From assembly GCA_029582165.1 (NCBI GenBank), contig CM055872.1:47442195-47506194 (forward strand): 64,000 nucleotides of DNA. Direction: 5' to 3'. Origin of the DNA: Portulaca oleracea (taxonomy: Eukaryota > Streptophyta > Magnoliopsida > Caryophyllales > Portulacaceae). Each line of letters opens with the position of its first letter. Position 1 is the first letter of the stretch. Under the pieces are notes generated by a model. It did not search any database, was not told the origin of the DNA, and worked only from the letters and a program-made list of their open reading frames with translations. Positions 1-11,721 of this stretch are shown piece after piece. The translations under genes were made by a program, and so were the position numbers.

Positions 1-448
1 ACTTGCCTAGTTCTTTTCCCTCTTTTGTAAATTGTTACAAGTCAAATAGTATTTACTTGAGATGCTTCCAATCAGAGGATTGTGAACTTTGTTGGAACCT
101 GAGCCTTAGAATTATTCAGAGATAAAAATTTAGTGGGTGGGAACAAGAGAATTAAGGAAGAACACAGATTTTTGATCTGAAGTCTACTTTTGTTGATTGG
201 ATGCAATCGATGTTAGTCAGGTGCTACTTACCTAGTTCTTTTCCCTCTTGTGTAAATTATTACAAGTAGTATTCACTTGAGATGCTTCCAATCAGAGGTT
301 TGTGAACTCTGTAGGAACCTAAGCCTTAGAGTTATTCAGAGATTCGAATTTAATGGGTGGGAACAAGAGAATTAGTGAAGAACACACAGATTTTTGGTAT
401 GAAGTCTACTTTTGTGGATTGTATGCGGTCCATGTCGGTCAAGTGCAC
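1..448. repeat. Imperfect tandem duplication, period about 225 bp
   Basis: Positions 1-225 and 226-448 are two head-to-tail copies, both opening with ACTTRCCTAGTTCTTTTCCC and both ending in a block with GTCTACTTTTGTKGATTG. They differ by scattered substitutions and short indels, including a small deletion after TTACAAGT in the second copy. The first copy may be cut by the window edge, so more copies could lie upstream. No coding potential is recognised. Confidence 0.85.
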
Positions 449-1007
449 TCAAACCCATCAATTTCTTCTCGTTTTTCTTTCGAGTGTTGATCTGATTTCT
501 GATCGATTTTTATCTATTTCATCTGATGAATGGAGTAGGTGGTGTTTGATTTTTCGTTTTATCATCTGGGTTTAAGTTTAATTGTGGGAAAGAGAAGAGG
601 AAAGACGAGGACGTGGAAGGCAGTGAGGAATAGAGGGGAGAGAGAGGGCTGTGATTAATCTTTGGTTTTTGCATCTGGGTTTAGTGTATTTATTTTGGGG
701 ATCCTTTTCGTTTTACCACCTGCCCACCAAAAAATATATAGAAAATGTTTGATAGTCAAGTGTTCACCAGTTAAAGTAAAACAGTGGCATAATCTATCTC
801 ATTGTATATATTAATGGCAGTTTTTGAGTAAAAAAAAAGGTTTTTAGGATTTTGTACTAAATTTGAAAGTTGAAAGGTGATTCAATCTGAGCACTTCACA
901 TAGTAAGATTTGACTGTCATAACCCCTCTATAGTTGACATTCCATATAGCTTTATTAAGAGAATATTCCTTGAGAATAATCTTGTTTAGCTTGCTAACAT
1001 TGATAAC
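449..1007. other. Non-coding stretch, nothing recognised
   Basis: AT-rich sequence with no convincing ORF, splice pair or transposon terminus. It is upstream of, or within an early intron of, the DENN-domain gene whose first recognised exon is at 2455. Confidence 0.5.
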
Positions 1008-1440
1008 AATTAGACCTGATAAACGGGTATTTCGGGTCGGTTACGGGTCAAATTAATGTTCAGTTTAGATGCATTTTGGGTATAGAATTTACGGGGTCAG
1101 GTACAAGTCCAGTTCAGATGAATTTCAAGTTTGGGTGATTACCGGTTGAGGCATGAGCGGTTGGATATGGTTTCAGTTCGGTTGAAGATTGGGTTAGGTA
1201 TATTTCGGACGTGCTACAATGACTTGGTTCCGTGTTGGGTATAAGTCGGTTTAATCTGGTTCGAGTATGGTTCGGTTCAACCTCGGATTGGGTCCGAAGT
1301 GGTTCCGTTATAAATGAGCTCGGTTGATTCCAGGTCAATTTTAATCGGTTATACTATGGGCCAGATGGTACGCAGTCATATTTCAGGTTCGATTCGAATT
1401 GGTTTATGTAAAAATATGGTCGATTGATTTCGTCGATTGT
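1008..1440 (+). repeat. GGGTC-rich dispersed repeat, copy A
   Basis: The stretch opens with TAGACCTGATAAACGGGT and continues with many degenerate GGGTC/GGTTCGG words. It aligns by eye along its whole length with the reverse complements of 61140-61642 and about 42540-43118, sharing blocks such as GTATAGAATTTACGGG and TTCGGTTGAAGATTG in the same order. It is therefore a decayed copy of a mobile family rather than a simple repeat. The TAG-CTG-CAAA-type end recalls hAT termini, but no second end or 8-bp target duplication was found. Confidence 0.65.
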
Positions 1441-2454
1441 ATCCATCTTCTGCAATAATATGAAGAGAAGGGACAAGGTTTCTCAAGAGAGAATCTTTAT
1501 AGCAAAGGTCACGCTAGACAAAGATGGAAGAACCAATGGCATCCTCAAATGAGAACAAAGGGTGGGGGGGTTTTTTTTGTTGGGGGGGGGGGGGGGGGGG
1601 GGGTTTGGATATTGCAAATTTGCAAGAAACTGTCAAGAGAAACTCAAGTGTACCAATGCTATGGCTCTGTGGCAATTAAGGCCCAGCTAGCTGCAGATCT
1701 GTTCTTGACGAATTTGATTGCACTAATGATCCTCAGAACCTCTGCTCTCACCCTAGACTGTCCTTTGGCTTTTATTTTTTGCTTTATTATTTTTTTATGG
1801 GCTCAAGCTGACTAGTACAAAAGAAACTGGTTCTTTGCGTGATCTTTCCTCTGCAGGGACTACAGTGACAATGGCACACAACTTACTAATGAAATGTGGT
1901 CTTATTGCTCCTATTTAAAAGAAATTTGAGAGTTGCATCTGTTATCTATGACACTGCACACGGTACTTGTCTTAGTTGTCTGATTGATGCATGAAAATTC
2001 TTGACAATTTTCTGGGATGTGTGTATCTTTCCAGTTGCCAGAAGTTGGTCACAGTGACTTCCTAATAATCTTCTGTATATTCTAACATAAATTTAAGAGT
2101 TAACTGGCCGCACCCATATATTTGAGGTGATTAGAATAGCCAGAGCAGCTTTTCCCCTTCGTACTTACAAATTATAAGCATTCTTTTCTCAGGTATTCGA
2201 TACTATATGTTGGGACTGGAAAGACACATGAAATGTTAATTATTGAAAACTAATCTGTTATGTCTCTTGTTGACTTATTTTTCTGCTTGTTTATTCCTCT
2301 CATGTTACGGAATCATCTCTGACAAATTTTGAACATTTTCTGATTTTGAATTTATTGCTTTTACAATTGTCACCCTCTTGTCTTTTGATGTGTGTTTCCT
2401 ATAAAACTTTCATGTGATCTTTAATCGTTTGGTGCATGATTGTTGTGTTTACAG
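1441..2454 (+). other. Unresolved stretch before first recognised DENN exon
   Basis: Contains a 22-base G run at 1582-1603. Short open segments flank it (an ATG at 1524; an open stretch after an AG at 1848), but I recognise no protein in them. An early exon of the DENN gene could be here, though nothing supports one. The acceptor of the first sure exon is the AG at 2453-2454. Confidence 0.4.
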
Positions 2455-5400
2455 ATTCATGCAGTTGAAAGGAGTCCTTCAATGAGTGAGCTGAACGAAA
2501 TACTTTTGGGACAGGTATTCTCCATCTAGATTTATATATGCATCATTTTCACATCGCTGGCAATGATCGATAATTTTTCTGGATTTAGCTGTTAGCCTAT
2601 TAGTATCACTCTCATTTATGGAACATGTCGATCCCGTGAATCTGTATGTTTGATTGGAATAAAAAGGTGGAGCGGGAGGGATTGGAAAGGGGAATATGGA
2701 TACTCACAGAGTCACAGTTATAAGAGAAATATTCTTCAGATGAGAAATGACTGCTCATCTCAATTGCCTATTTTTTCTTCATTATGATATATCCATTTCC
2801 CCCTGGACTTGGGCAACAACGAAAAAGAGCAGGAGCCTTGGGATGTCAGGAGATTTTTGGCCTTATTATACAATATTTGTTGACATCTGTTTGTCATTTT
2901 GCAGGAACACCTGAAACAGAGTGATCTCTCCTTCGTGTTCCGTTTGCAGGTAGTTTTCACCTTGACTAACTCCTTTATCCTGCTCTTCGTATTTGCTTTG
3001 ATGCTGATAGCTATTAGTTGTGGCTCTTGGACCATGTGATGTCATGCATTTTTGCTATCAGTTTTGTTTCCATTTGGTTTGTTAGAAGTTGGAAACATGG
3101 GCACTGGAAGTGCTATGTACAATAGAGGAAAGCACTGCAAAGGGGATATGAGAATGAAAAACACTGTAAAGAGAGTGCAGCTATGATCAGGGACATTAGA
3201 GGTTTGCATAAATCTCGTCTAATACAGGGTGGTCGCCAGTGAGGGTGGGAGTGATTAGGGAGTAGGGACAAATGGATCAATGTAGGGATGGGAAGCTAAT
3301 GCACTTTTAAACTATGGATGCTCATGGGGCATTACTAAAAGGGCTTTTGGGGGTCAGTATTAGAGCATTGTTGAAGACTGATTAGCTAAGCCTCAACTTT
3401 TAATATGAGGTTTGGATTTAAATAGCCCTTTAATATCTTTCTCAACCCAGCATAAACAGATCTTTTGATTGATTGAAGAAGGGTCAATTTAACTTTCAAA
3501 GTTCAAACCGATGGTATTTTCTTGATTAAAAATTACTAGGTGCTCAAAATCAAGTGTATTCTGTGTTGTCAAACCTGGACTGGCCTGGCTGGTTCGACAG
3601 GTTCACCTTGAAATCCAATGACGTCACTGGTCCGGAATTTTCTCCATCTTGTTCAGACTTTGGAAACTCCGCTCAAAGACGGTCAGATTCAACCCGATCA
3701 ACCTGGAATCCAGGATGACGGCAGTCTGATCATACTTGAACGAACAGAGAGAGACTTAGAGCGAATGGAATAAGAAAATGAGCTCTTCAACACTAGCTGC
3801 AAAACAAAAGGGGAAAAATCAGGGAATATAGATGGAGAAAAACGGGGTCAGGCAGGGACAGAGAAAGAAGAGGAAAAAAAGAAGGGGGGGGGGGGGTTAG
3901 TGTGAATGTGTGGCGGCACACCATACTAGTCTTCTTGTGGGTGTACAGGAAGGTTTTGCCAGTGGCGGATCTAGACTTTCAATTTAAGGGTGTCCAATAT
4001 ACGTGTCATTTCATAAGCGCTTTCAAAAAGTTTTTAAAAAGTTTTTAAAAAATGTTTAAATAAATAAAAATAAATATTTAATGACATATTCACAAGCTTA
4101 AAAAATTTCACATCATATCAATGTCATTTCATATAGATTTTTATATCTTGAACTTATACACTTGAATTGGAAGAGTTGGGCCTAAGACACGAGTCAGCTG
4201 CTAGTTTAAACCCTAGATACTACTCCCTCCGTTCTTTTTTATCTGTCACTTTAACTAACTTTTCTCGTTTCTAATTATCTGTCATTTCACAATTCCAATG
4301 AAATACATTAATTACTTATCTTAATTTCTACTCTGTATTTTACTACCGTTATAAGAAATTTTCTTTTTTTTTTTATTTTTTGTTTTGTTGGTGAAGTCTC
4401 CTTACTTTCCCTTTTCCTTTACTTTTACCTTCCATAGTTAACTTACTTTCCCTGTTATTTCCCTTTCCCTTCCATAGTTCCATAGTTCCATCTCTAAAGA
4501 ACAACTTGCTTCCCCATTTCATTTCTAATTGGAGAAACGTTCCAGCGATAAAAGCCCTAAAGAAAAGCGAGCAAGTTTCCTCCATAGCCATGACGACGAC
4601 ACCATTAGCAAAGCGAGCAAGTTTACCAGTTTCAAATGAAATTAAGCGGTTGCCAAGGTCAGTTGAGAGACAGAGACAGAAATAGCCGATCAAAGTGTAC
4701 AACAAAGGGTGGTGGTGAGTGAGTGAGTGAGCAAGCGAGAGACGGAGAAAGATAGAAATGGCAGACATAGGAGTAAAGTTCAGGAAAAGTAAGCCACTAC
4801 CCTATTAAATGAAGACATGTATTTATGGAAAATAAAGCTAACTACTTAACTCCCACATATCAATACTAACTCCTTCGTTATCCCCCAATTGTGCCAAACG
4901 ACAGATATTAAAAAAACAGAGGGAGTACATCTTTAGTCGTGAGCCATGCGCCTGAATATTGATAAATAGATTAACAACTTGTTTGCACGAATTCATTTGA
5001 CGATTATCTCTTAACACTCAAAGTTCCCTTGGAAAGTACAATAATATTCTAAACTCTTGGCTTCCCACTCCCAAAATTGTACACTCAGTACATCTTGAGA
5101 ACAAGATAGAGATGGAGAGAAAAGATAGAAAAGAGAGCCCTAGGGAGAAAATTGAAAATGAATATTGACATATACATACCTTATTCATTGACTTACATTT
5201 TTCTAAAAATACTTTGGTAATGTTTTACGGTTTTAGTTTGATTGGACACCCTATTACATTTTTTCGGCCTTTCCTTTTTTTTTTTTTACAGTGTCCACTT
5301 GATCCAAACAAGAGAATTTCCTCCCAATCATATTAGAGAGTCACAAATTTTTCTTGGGTTAAGGCTGTCCATGGACACCCGGGACTCAATGGAGATCTGC

Positions 5401-8400
5401 CTATTTGGCTATTTGGTCTGTTTACTGAGGCCCATAACATGGATTTGGACCATAAAGATTGGTTTTGATTAGGCTTATTCTTCTGATGTTTTGTTTCTTT
5501 GGTTTGGGCAGAGTAAATTTAGTGAAAATACAGACGAGATAATAATTTTCAATTAAAAATAAATCTTTTTTGTCTAGGATTTGTCTTTGAAAAATTACTG
5601 ATTGGTGATTACATACTGATTCTTACTGGTTTAGTCAGGCCCAACGGATAAGCCAGGTCATCCTGTCTAATCAGATCCAACAGTCTGTCCAGTTCACCAA
5701 TTAACTCTCTTTCCAAAGGTTCATTCACCGGGTTGGTTCTCAGGAAAACATAGCCTTTAGCGTTGGATCATAGCCTTTATTTTGGATGTGAATTCTCTGC
5801 TTTTATCAAAGAGATAACTTTTCTCCCCTTTCCATTCCAGAAAGGGTAGTTCATCTTCTCATTTCTTCCCCTCATACCCTGAAGCTGTGAAAAATAGAAA
5901 CGTTACTTTTGTATAGAAATGTTTCCATCACCACTTTTGGATCACTGCTGTGACGTTTTACTCTCCCTTATAACCATGAATCTTTAAGTGAGTCTCCCCA
6001 ATATTGCTTACTTTATAAACTTATGCACATCGCAAAGGACCATAGCCTCTTTGCAATTCAAGGTTGAAGTTATGTTCATTTATCCCCCATATGGTCAGTA
6101 CTATTTGAATCATTTAATTTGGCAGCTCCAAGATCAAAATGGACGAGGGGATGCCAATTAGGAAGTTTTGAGTAGCTTGTTGAATAGATGGTGGTCTTGG
6201 TCTCTGGCACAAGAATTTGTCCTATTCATAAGCTTCTAGCAAATTGCTCTATCTATTTGATTATGTGGCTATAGCACTGTATACATTTTGCAGTTTATGC
6301 TTGGGAACCATGTCTTCAGTGCCAAGTTTGTTAGCACTTGAATAATGTTTATTACAAATTCTCCGCATCTATTGAATGAGGGAGAATATTTGTTTGACTT
6401 GTTATTGCATTTAACCTGGGCAACATCTCATGCTATTTTTGTTTTTTTAGGTTGCTGATAATTCAACTATGTACGGATGTTGTGTTTTAGTTGAAGAACT
6501 TGTTGACAAACCCTCCCGGTTGGTTTCTATGATTTCTGACAGCCAGCCTGTCAGCTCATATTTGAGACGATATGTCTTTACAACAAGGCGCTGTTATTGC
6601 ATCATCTCTCGATTACCATTTTTTGAGTTGCATTTTGGGGTACTCAACAGGTGTGTCTATGTATTTAATCTCGAATCTAGTTTTCAATTGTTTATAGTGG
6701 GCACTTTGTAGTTAGCCGAAGTAAATTTTATTTGCTAGTTTTTGGATAAAACTGCATATAGGTGCCTTTGAAACCATTGTCTAGACAAAGCAGCCATGCC
6801 TCTCTAGTTGATCATGTTTATACTCCATTGTTGCCTTGTGCATCAAAGAAGAGGAAGGGAAGAACACTTTGTCGTTTTAGGATGTTCTATTATGACCCTA
6901 GTGGCTAGGCGCTACTAACAATGTGTTTTTCACTATTAGAGACGGTAGCTTGAGAATATGACAAAAAAAAAAAAAGAAAAGAAAATAAATGTTATTAAGT
7001 ATTATGATTTGTGACTCAAGCGATGATAGAAATGTTGGGAACAAAGATGGGGAACATGGTCACACACAAGATAGGGATCACTTGAGTGACTATTCTCTAG
7101 ACCGTGAAAAGACTCGAGGGTAAAACCTAGCTTCTTGTGAACAAAGGAACAAGGTTTCTCAAGAACTCTCAAGGAGTTGTTGCTGTTCAACACCTTAGGA
7201 GTGTGTTGAAGTTCTCTAGAAAGAAAGAAGAGAAGATGAAAGGTGTCTTGGAATGAATGAAATCCATCCCCTTTAATAGTGGAGTGGGAGCTTCAAACTT
7301 GCCTCAATAATCATGGATCCATGGGATTATGATCATAGTTGAGGGTCAAAAAGAAGACTTCAAAGGATCAGTCAAAAAGCAACCAAGATATAATTCCCAA
7401 ATGGATTATATCAATGCTAGAATCAAGGAGATTTGAAACTGAGAGAACTGGGCTTCACCATGGACCGTGGCAACCATGCCACGACTTGTGCCAGGGTCAC
7501 CACAATCCGTGGTGACCTGAGTTCTTGATTTCAGGCTTTCTGTCTGCCGGCACGACTTGTGGCCAACACGCCACGGTCCGTGCCAGCCCCTTTTCACACC
7601 CGTTAACCATTTTGGTCAACCTTAGACTTGTGTGATCAAATCTCCTACTTAATTTGAACCCTAACTGTTGAAATACTCCAACAAGACATATTTCCATTAA
7701 AGCTTTGTGGATCTTTAACTCCCCCATCCGAAAAGAACTATTTATATTATGCTAATTTAAGTATTTCTTAAACATGGTTGTTACCTTTTGTTATGCCTCT
7801 TCTTTGCCTTTTATCTTGAGGTATGCTATTGAGTCCCGCTAAATCTGATTGAATTGCATTAGATTGCTGCAACTTTCTTTCGTTGAAAAGGGGGGGGGGG
7901 GGGGCTTGAATATGAAGTCTAAAATTTGACAATGACCTTCAACATAGTGGGGTTGATTTGGTACTTATTTATCTCTGGAGTAGTCATTCTGTAGAGTTGG
8001 AGTACAATGCTGCACAGCTTATTTCTTACTTGAAACTCCTCATTTTCCTCCTACTTCCCTATGAAATAAATTAAGAAAGTAGGGAGTATCTATTATCCAT
8101 CCTTTTCTCGTAGTTTCATTGGAAAGACTAAAATTTTTGGAAAAAAGTATCTCTGTTTGTTTCAGCGGTAGTCCTGAAATATTTGGACCGAGTCCCTTGG
8201 TTATTTGAAACGATAGCGTTGCAATGGTACTGAATTTCCGGGCTATAGTTTTTGAAATTGTTCTATTTTCTCAAATTTTTTGGTTGATCTTTTCTTTTTC
8301 ATTGATTCTGATGAATCCCAAAGTTCCTTTATAACTACGGAGCCCATAGCTACTGCCTTCATCGTATACCCCTACAATACCCGTTTCGGGGACAAGCATT

Positions 8401-11400
8401 CCGAAGCCCAAATTCAATTAAATTTGTGCAAAAGTTAGTGATTCACGTTCTGGAACAAACGAACGGGAAGCCTACCTGGTAACTATATGAATGATGGAGC
8501 CATGAGCACTATTTATTGGTAGGTTGGCAAATCTTTTTCATATTTAGCCTAGTTCTTCTTATGATGGTAGTCCCCTTCATTCCCTATCATTTGTCTTTTA
8601 AACTGACTTTTCCTTTCCCATAATATTTGTCATTTTACAATCCAGTGACATATTCTCATTTATTTTATTTATCTACCTAACTTTATCTTCTCTTTTCCAT
8701 TATTGATCCACTACTCTCTCTAGCACCACTCCCAAAACCTCCACTACCCAAGTAACTATGTTTTGTTGGTTTCTAAGCTTTTCTCCAAAGTGACTTATAA
8801 TATGGGATGGCGGGAGTATTGTTTATGTAGTGCTTTGTAGGGAGGGGTCCTTAGTTAGAGCCCTACTCTGTGTGGGCTCTACACATTGCTTAATATATCT
8901 ATTGACTAGTGATTAACTATTCCCCCTTTGCTATGACTGCTGGCTTCACATATCCTTGCAGTTGTCTCTCTGCCAGTTTGACCTACTGCCTTCGGAAACT
9001 ATCTATACTAAGTGATGCCTTTTCTCTTTTCAACTACTCTGTGAACTGCTAGGAGATGTCCAAAATTTGCAGCTGAGAAAATTTTAAAGTCATGCTGGTT
9101 GGAGAGTCCTTTATCTGGGATTTTGACTATAGTAGGTTTTTGTGGGCATGGTTTGACTGGTTGAGTATACTATTGGAGCATCATATAAGAAAGCACATCT
9201 CAAAAGAAACTGGGCTTCTTATTTTTGGAGCAACATAATATTTTGTTCCTCTTAATTTTCAGTTGAAATAATCAAACAATGATACCGAGCAACCAATGAC
9301 CGGAGTTGATTTTCAGCCCATTTGGATTTGTCACTGCTTTTCTACAGCTATTTTGAGAAACTTGACCAGGAATATTTGTACTTCCAAGAAAAAAAAAGTG
9401 CTTTCAAGAGCGACATGCTTCTTCCCCAAATAAAAATGCTACATATGTCAAAATGGTTTGGGGAGAGAATGCAATTCTAAAAGCAGATCCAAACAAAGTC
9501 GAGAATCAGTGTCTGTGTAATACTTATTTTGCTTGGTGCTCAGCTCTGAGCATGGCATTTGTGACGCCCAAGAAGACAAAGATGAAGAATTGTGATAGCT
9601 TTTCTATATTGTAATGTTTTATTGATTTTTTCTGCAGCATATTCTTGGAGGAAAGGTTGGAGCGTTTAACAAAAAGTGTCAGTGTCTTAGGACTGGCAGT
9701 GCCAGACCCGGTTAGCAAAGGAGAAGAATTAGAAGAAAATGGCACAGCCAAATCACTGAAACACGCATCAGATGATGAGATGAATGAGAGTGTTGTTACT
9801 TCTCAATCAAGTTCTGTTGAAGGTGCGACTACCAGAATGACTGATAATGGTAGTGTTATAATCCATTCTGATATTGAAGGGAGCTCTTCCACACTAAGGG
9901 ATGATACCGGTGACCCTCTTACAACAGCTAGTTATGTGAGCGACACCCCGGTGTGTGAGAAAGAAACTGCTGTGCCCCAGTTGATTTCTGAGGCAAGTGA
10001 TCTTGAGATTGAAAGTGCTGCTATGAGCAAGCCAACCATGGAAAAGAGCATACCAGGTGCTGTTTGGCCTCTGCTTCGGTGCCAGAAGCATGATGGTTCT
10101 GAGCCTTCTTCCAGGTATGGTAGTTCACAGTTCATTTGTTGCCATGTTACATCCTTATCATGCACTCGTCATTCTAATTTCTTTTTATGAGTGTGTTGCT
10201 GAAAACATATACCCTGTGTCCTGAGAATGCATCAGAAACTTAGTTTGCTTGAATGTGAGGGGGACTTTATCCTCAAGAAATGAAGAAACATGAGTTGATC
10301 GTTCTTTTATAAGCCTCCACCCGCTACATAGGATTGCCACCAAGTTAGTCATTGCCAAAATCATACTGAGTGCGTTATTGTTCAACACCCCCCAAAGTAC
10401 AGTGTATTATTGTCCAAGATCAAAGTTCAATGCATTATTGTCCAATACCCCAAAAGTTCAGTATATTAGCATCCAAAAACCCTATTTTTTTTTAGGCAAT
10501 TTGAACTCTGAAGTCAATATCTACAACATAGATTCAGTAAGTTTGTGTTATTTTCCCAATAGTTTCATTTAGAAGTGCTAGCAAAATATAATCGAAAACT
10601 AAAGGTAAATACTCTCAAAGGTTGTATTATTGAAAACCAAATTTAAAGATTGTATTATTGGCATCTAAACCCCAAGGCCATATTAATCTCGTTCAAAACC
10701 CTCATTTGTTCTTCCTCTGTTTTAAGGTTGGGAACAATATGTTCTCAAGAAATACTGATGTATGTTTGTTTTGAGATCTTGATCTCTTTTCAGTTAATAC
10801 AGCATACCCATTTTGATATATTGAATATTTTGGCAATATCTTTTGCTTTAACATCTGATGTGTATCCTGAAAAATCACCTCTTAAGGCAGACCATTTTAT
10901 GCTAAAGTTTTTGGGCTTCAAATGGTAGACAAATATTCAGCTCTAATCTGCCAAACAAATTTCATTTTGATTGTTTGATGCAGTTTGCAGGGCTCACCTT
11001 GTGAAGAAAGACATTTCAGGAGTGACAATGATCAGACGGATACAGAGGAAGCATCCATCTCCGACCAGGATGATTATAGCCGTCACCATGACATCCTTGA
11101 GTGGGCTAAGGTTCATATGTTAATCTGTAACTTTGCATTTTATCGAGTTACATCCCTCTGCTTCATAATATCATCCATCATTACCGCTTTCAACCCAGTA
11201 TTGATGCAATGCAGGCAAACAATCATGGATCATTACAAATTATATGTGAATACCACAAGTTAACATTGCCTCCAAGGGGCTCAAAAATCTTTTTTCATCC
11301 ATTGGAGCATTTGCATTCTTTGGAGTTCCGCAGACCTGGTGAGAGAGCCCTGCATATCTCCGGCTCATCACTTGATCTAAGATCATGCAGTACAAAGCTT

Positions 11401-11675
11401 GAGACAATAGAGGTACATCATTTCTGCTACATAGGCTGTGTTGACATATTTATCCTTAGCTTGTTAATACTTGTTCGTCATAGTTACAAATCCTTCTTTC
11501 TAGCTAGATCATACATCTACTTAATGTGGTACCTGAAATTGTTCACCTTTTCTAGGTACAAAATGCAATGATGGTTGAGGAGGAGGCTACAGCTTTGGCG
11601 GCATGGACCATTTCATGTTTATGTGGTTCTTTGAGGCTTGAGCATGTAAGTGTCTAAGTCATCTGATGAAGAGAC

Positions 11676-11721
<46 letters not shown>

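Noticed and set aside
1549..1815. Short frame with a poly-glycine stretch
   Set aside because: Created by the 22-base G run; no recognisable protein on either side.
9645..10190. A 181-residue open frame taken as a separate gene
   Set aside because: It is DENN exon 4 read past its donor; the coding part ends at the GT after 10114 and its frame joins exons 3 and 5.
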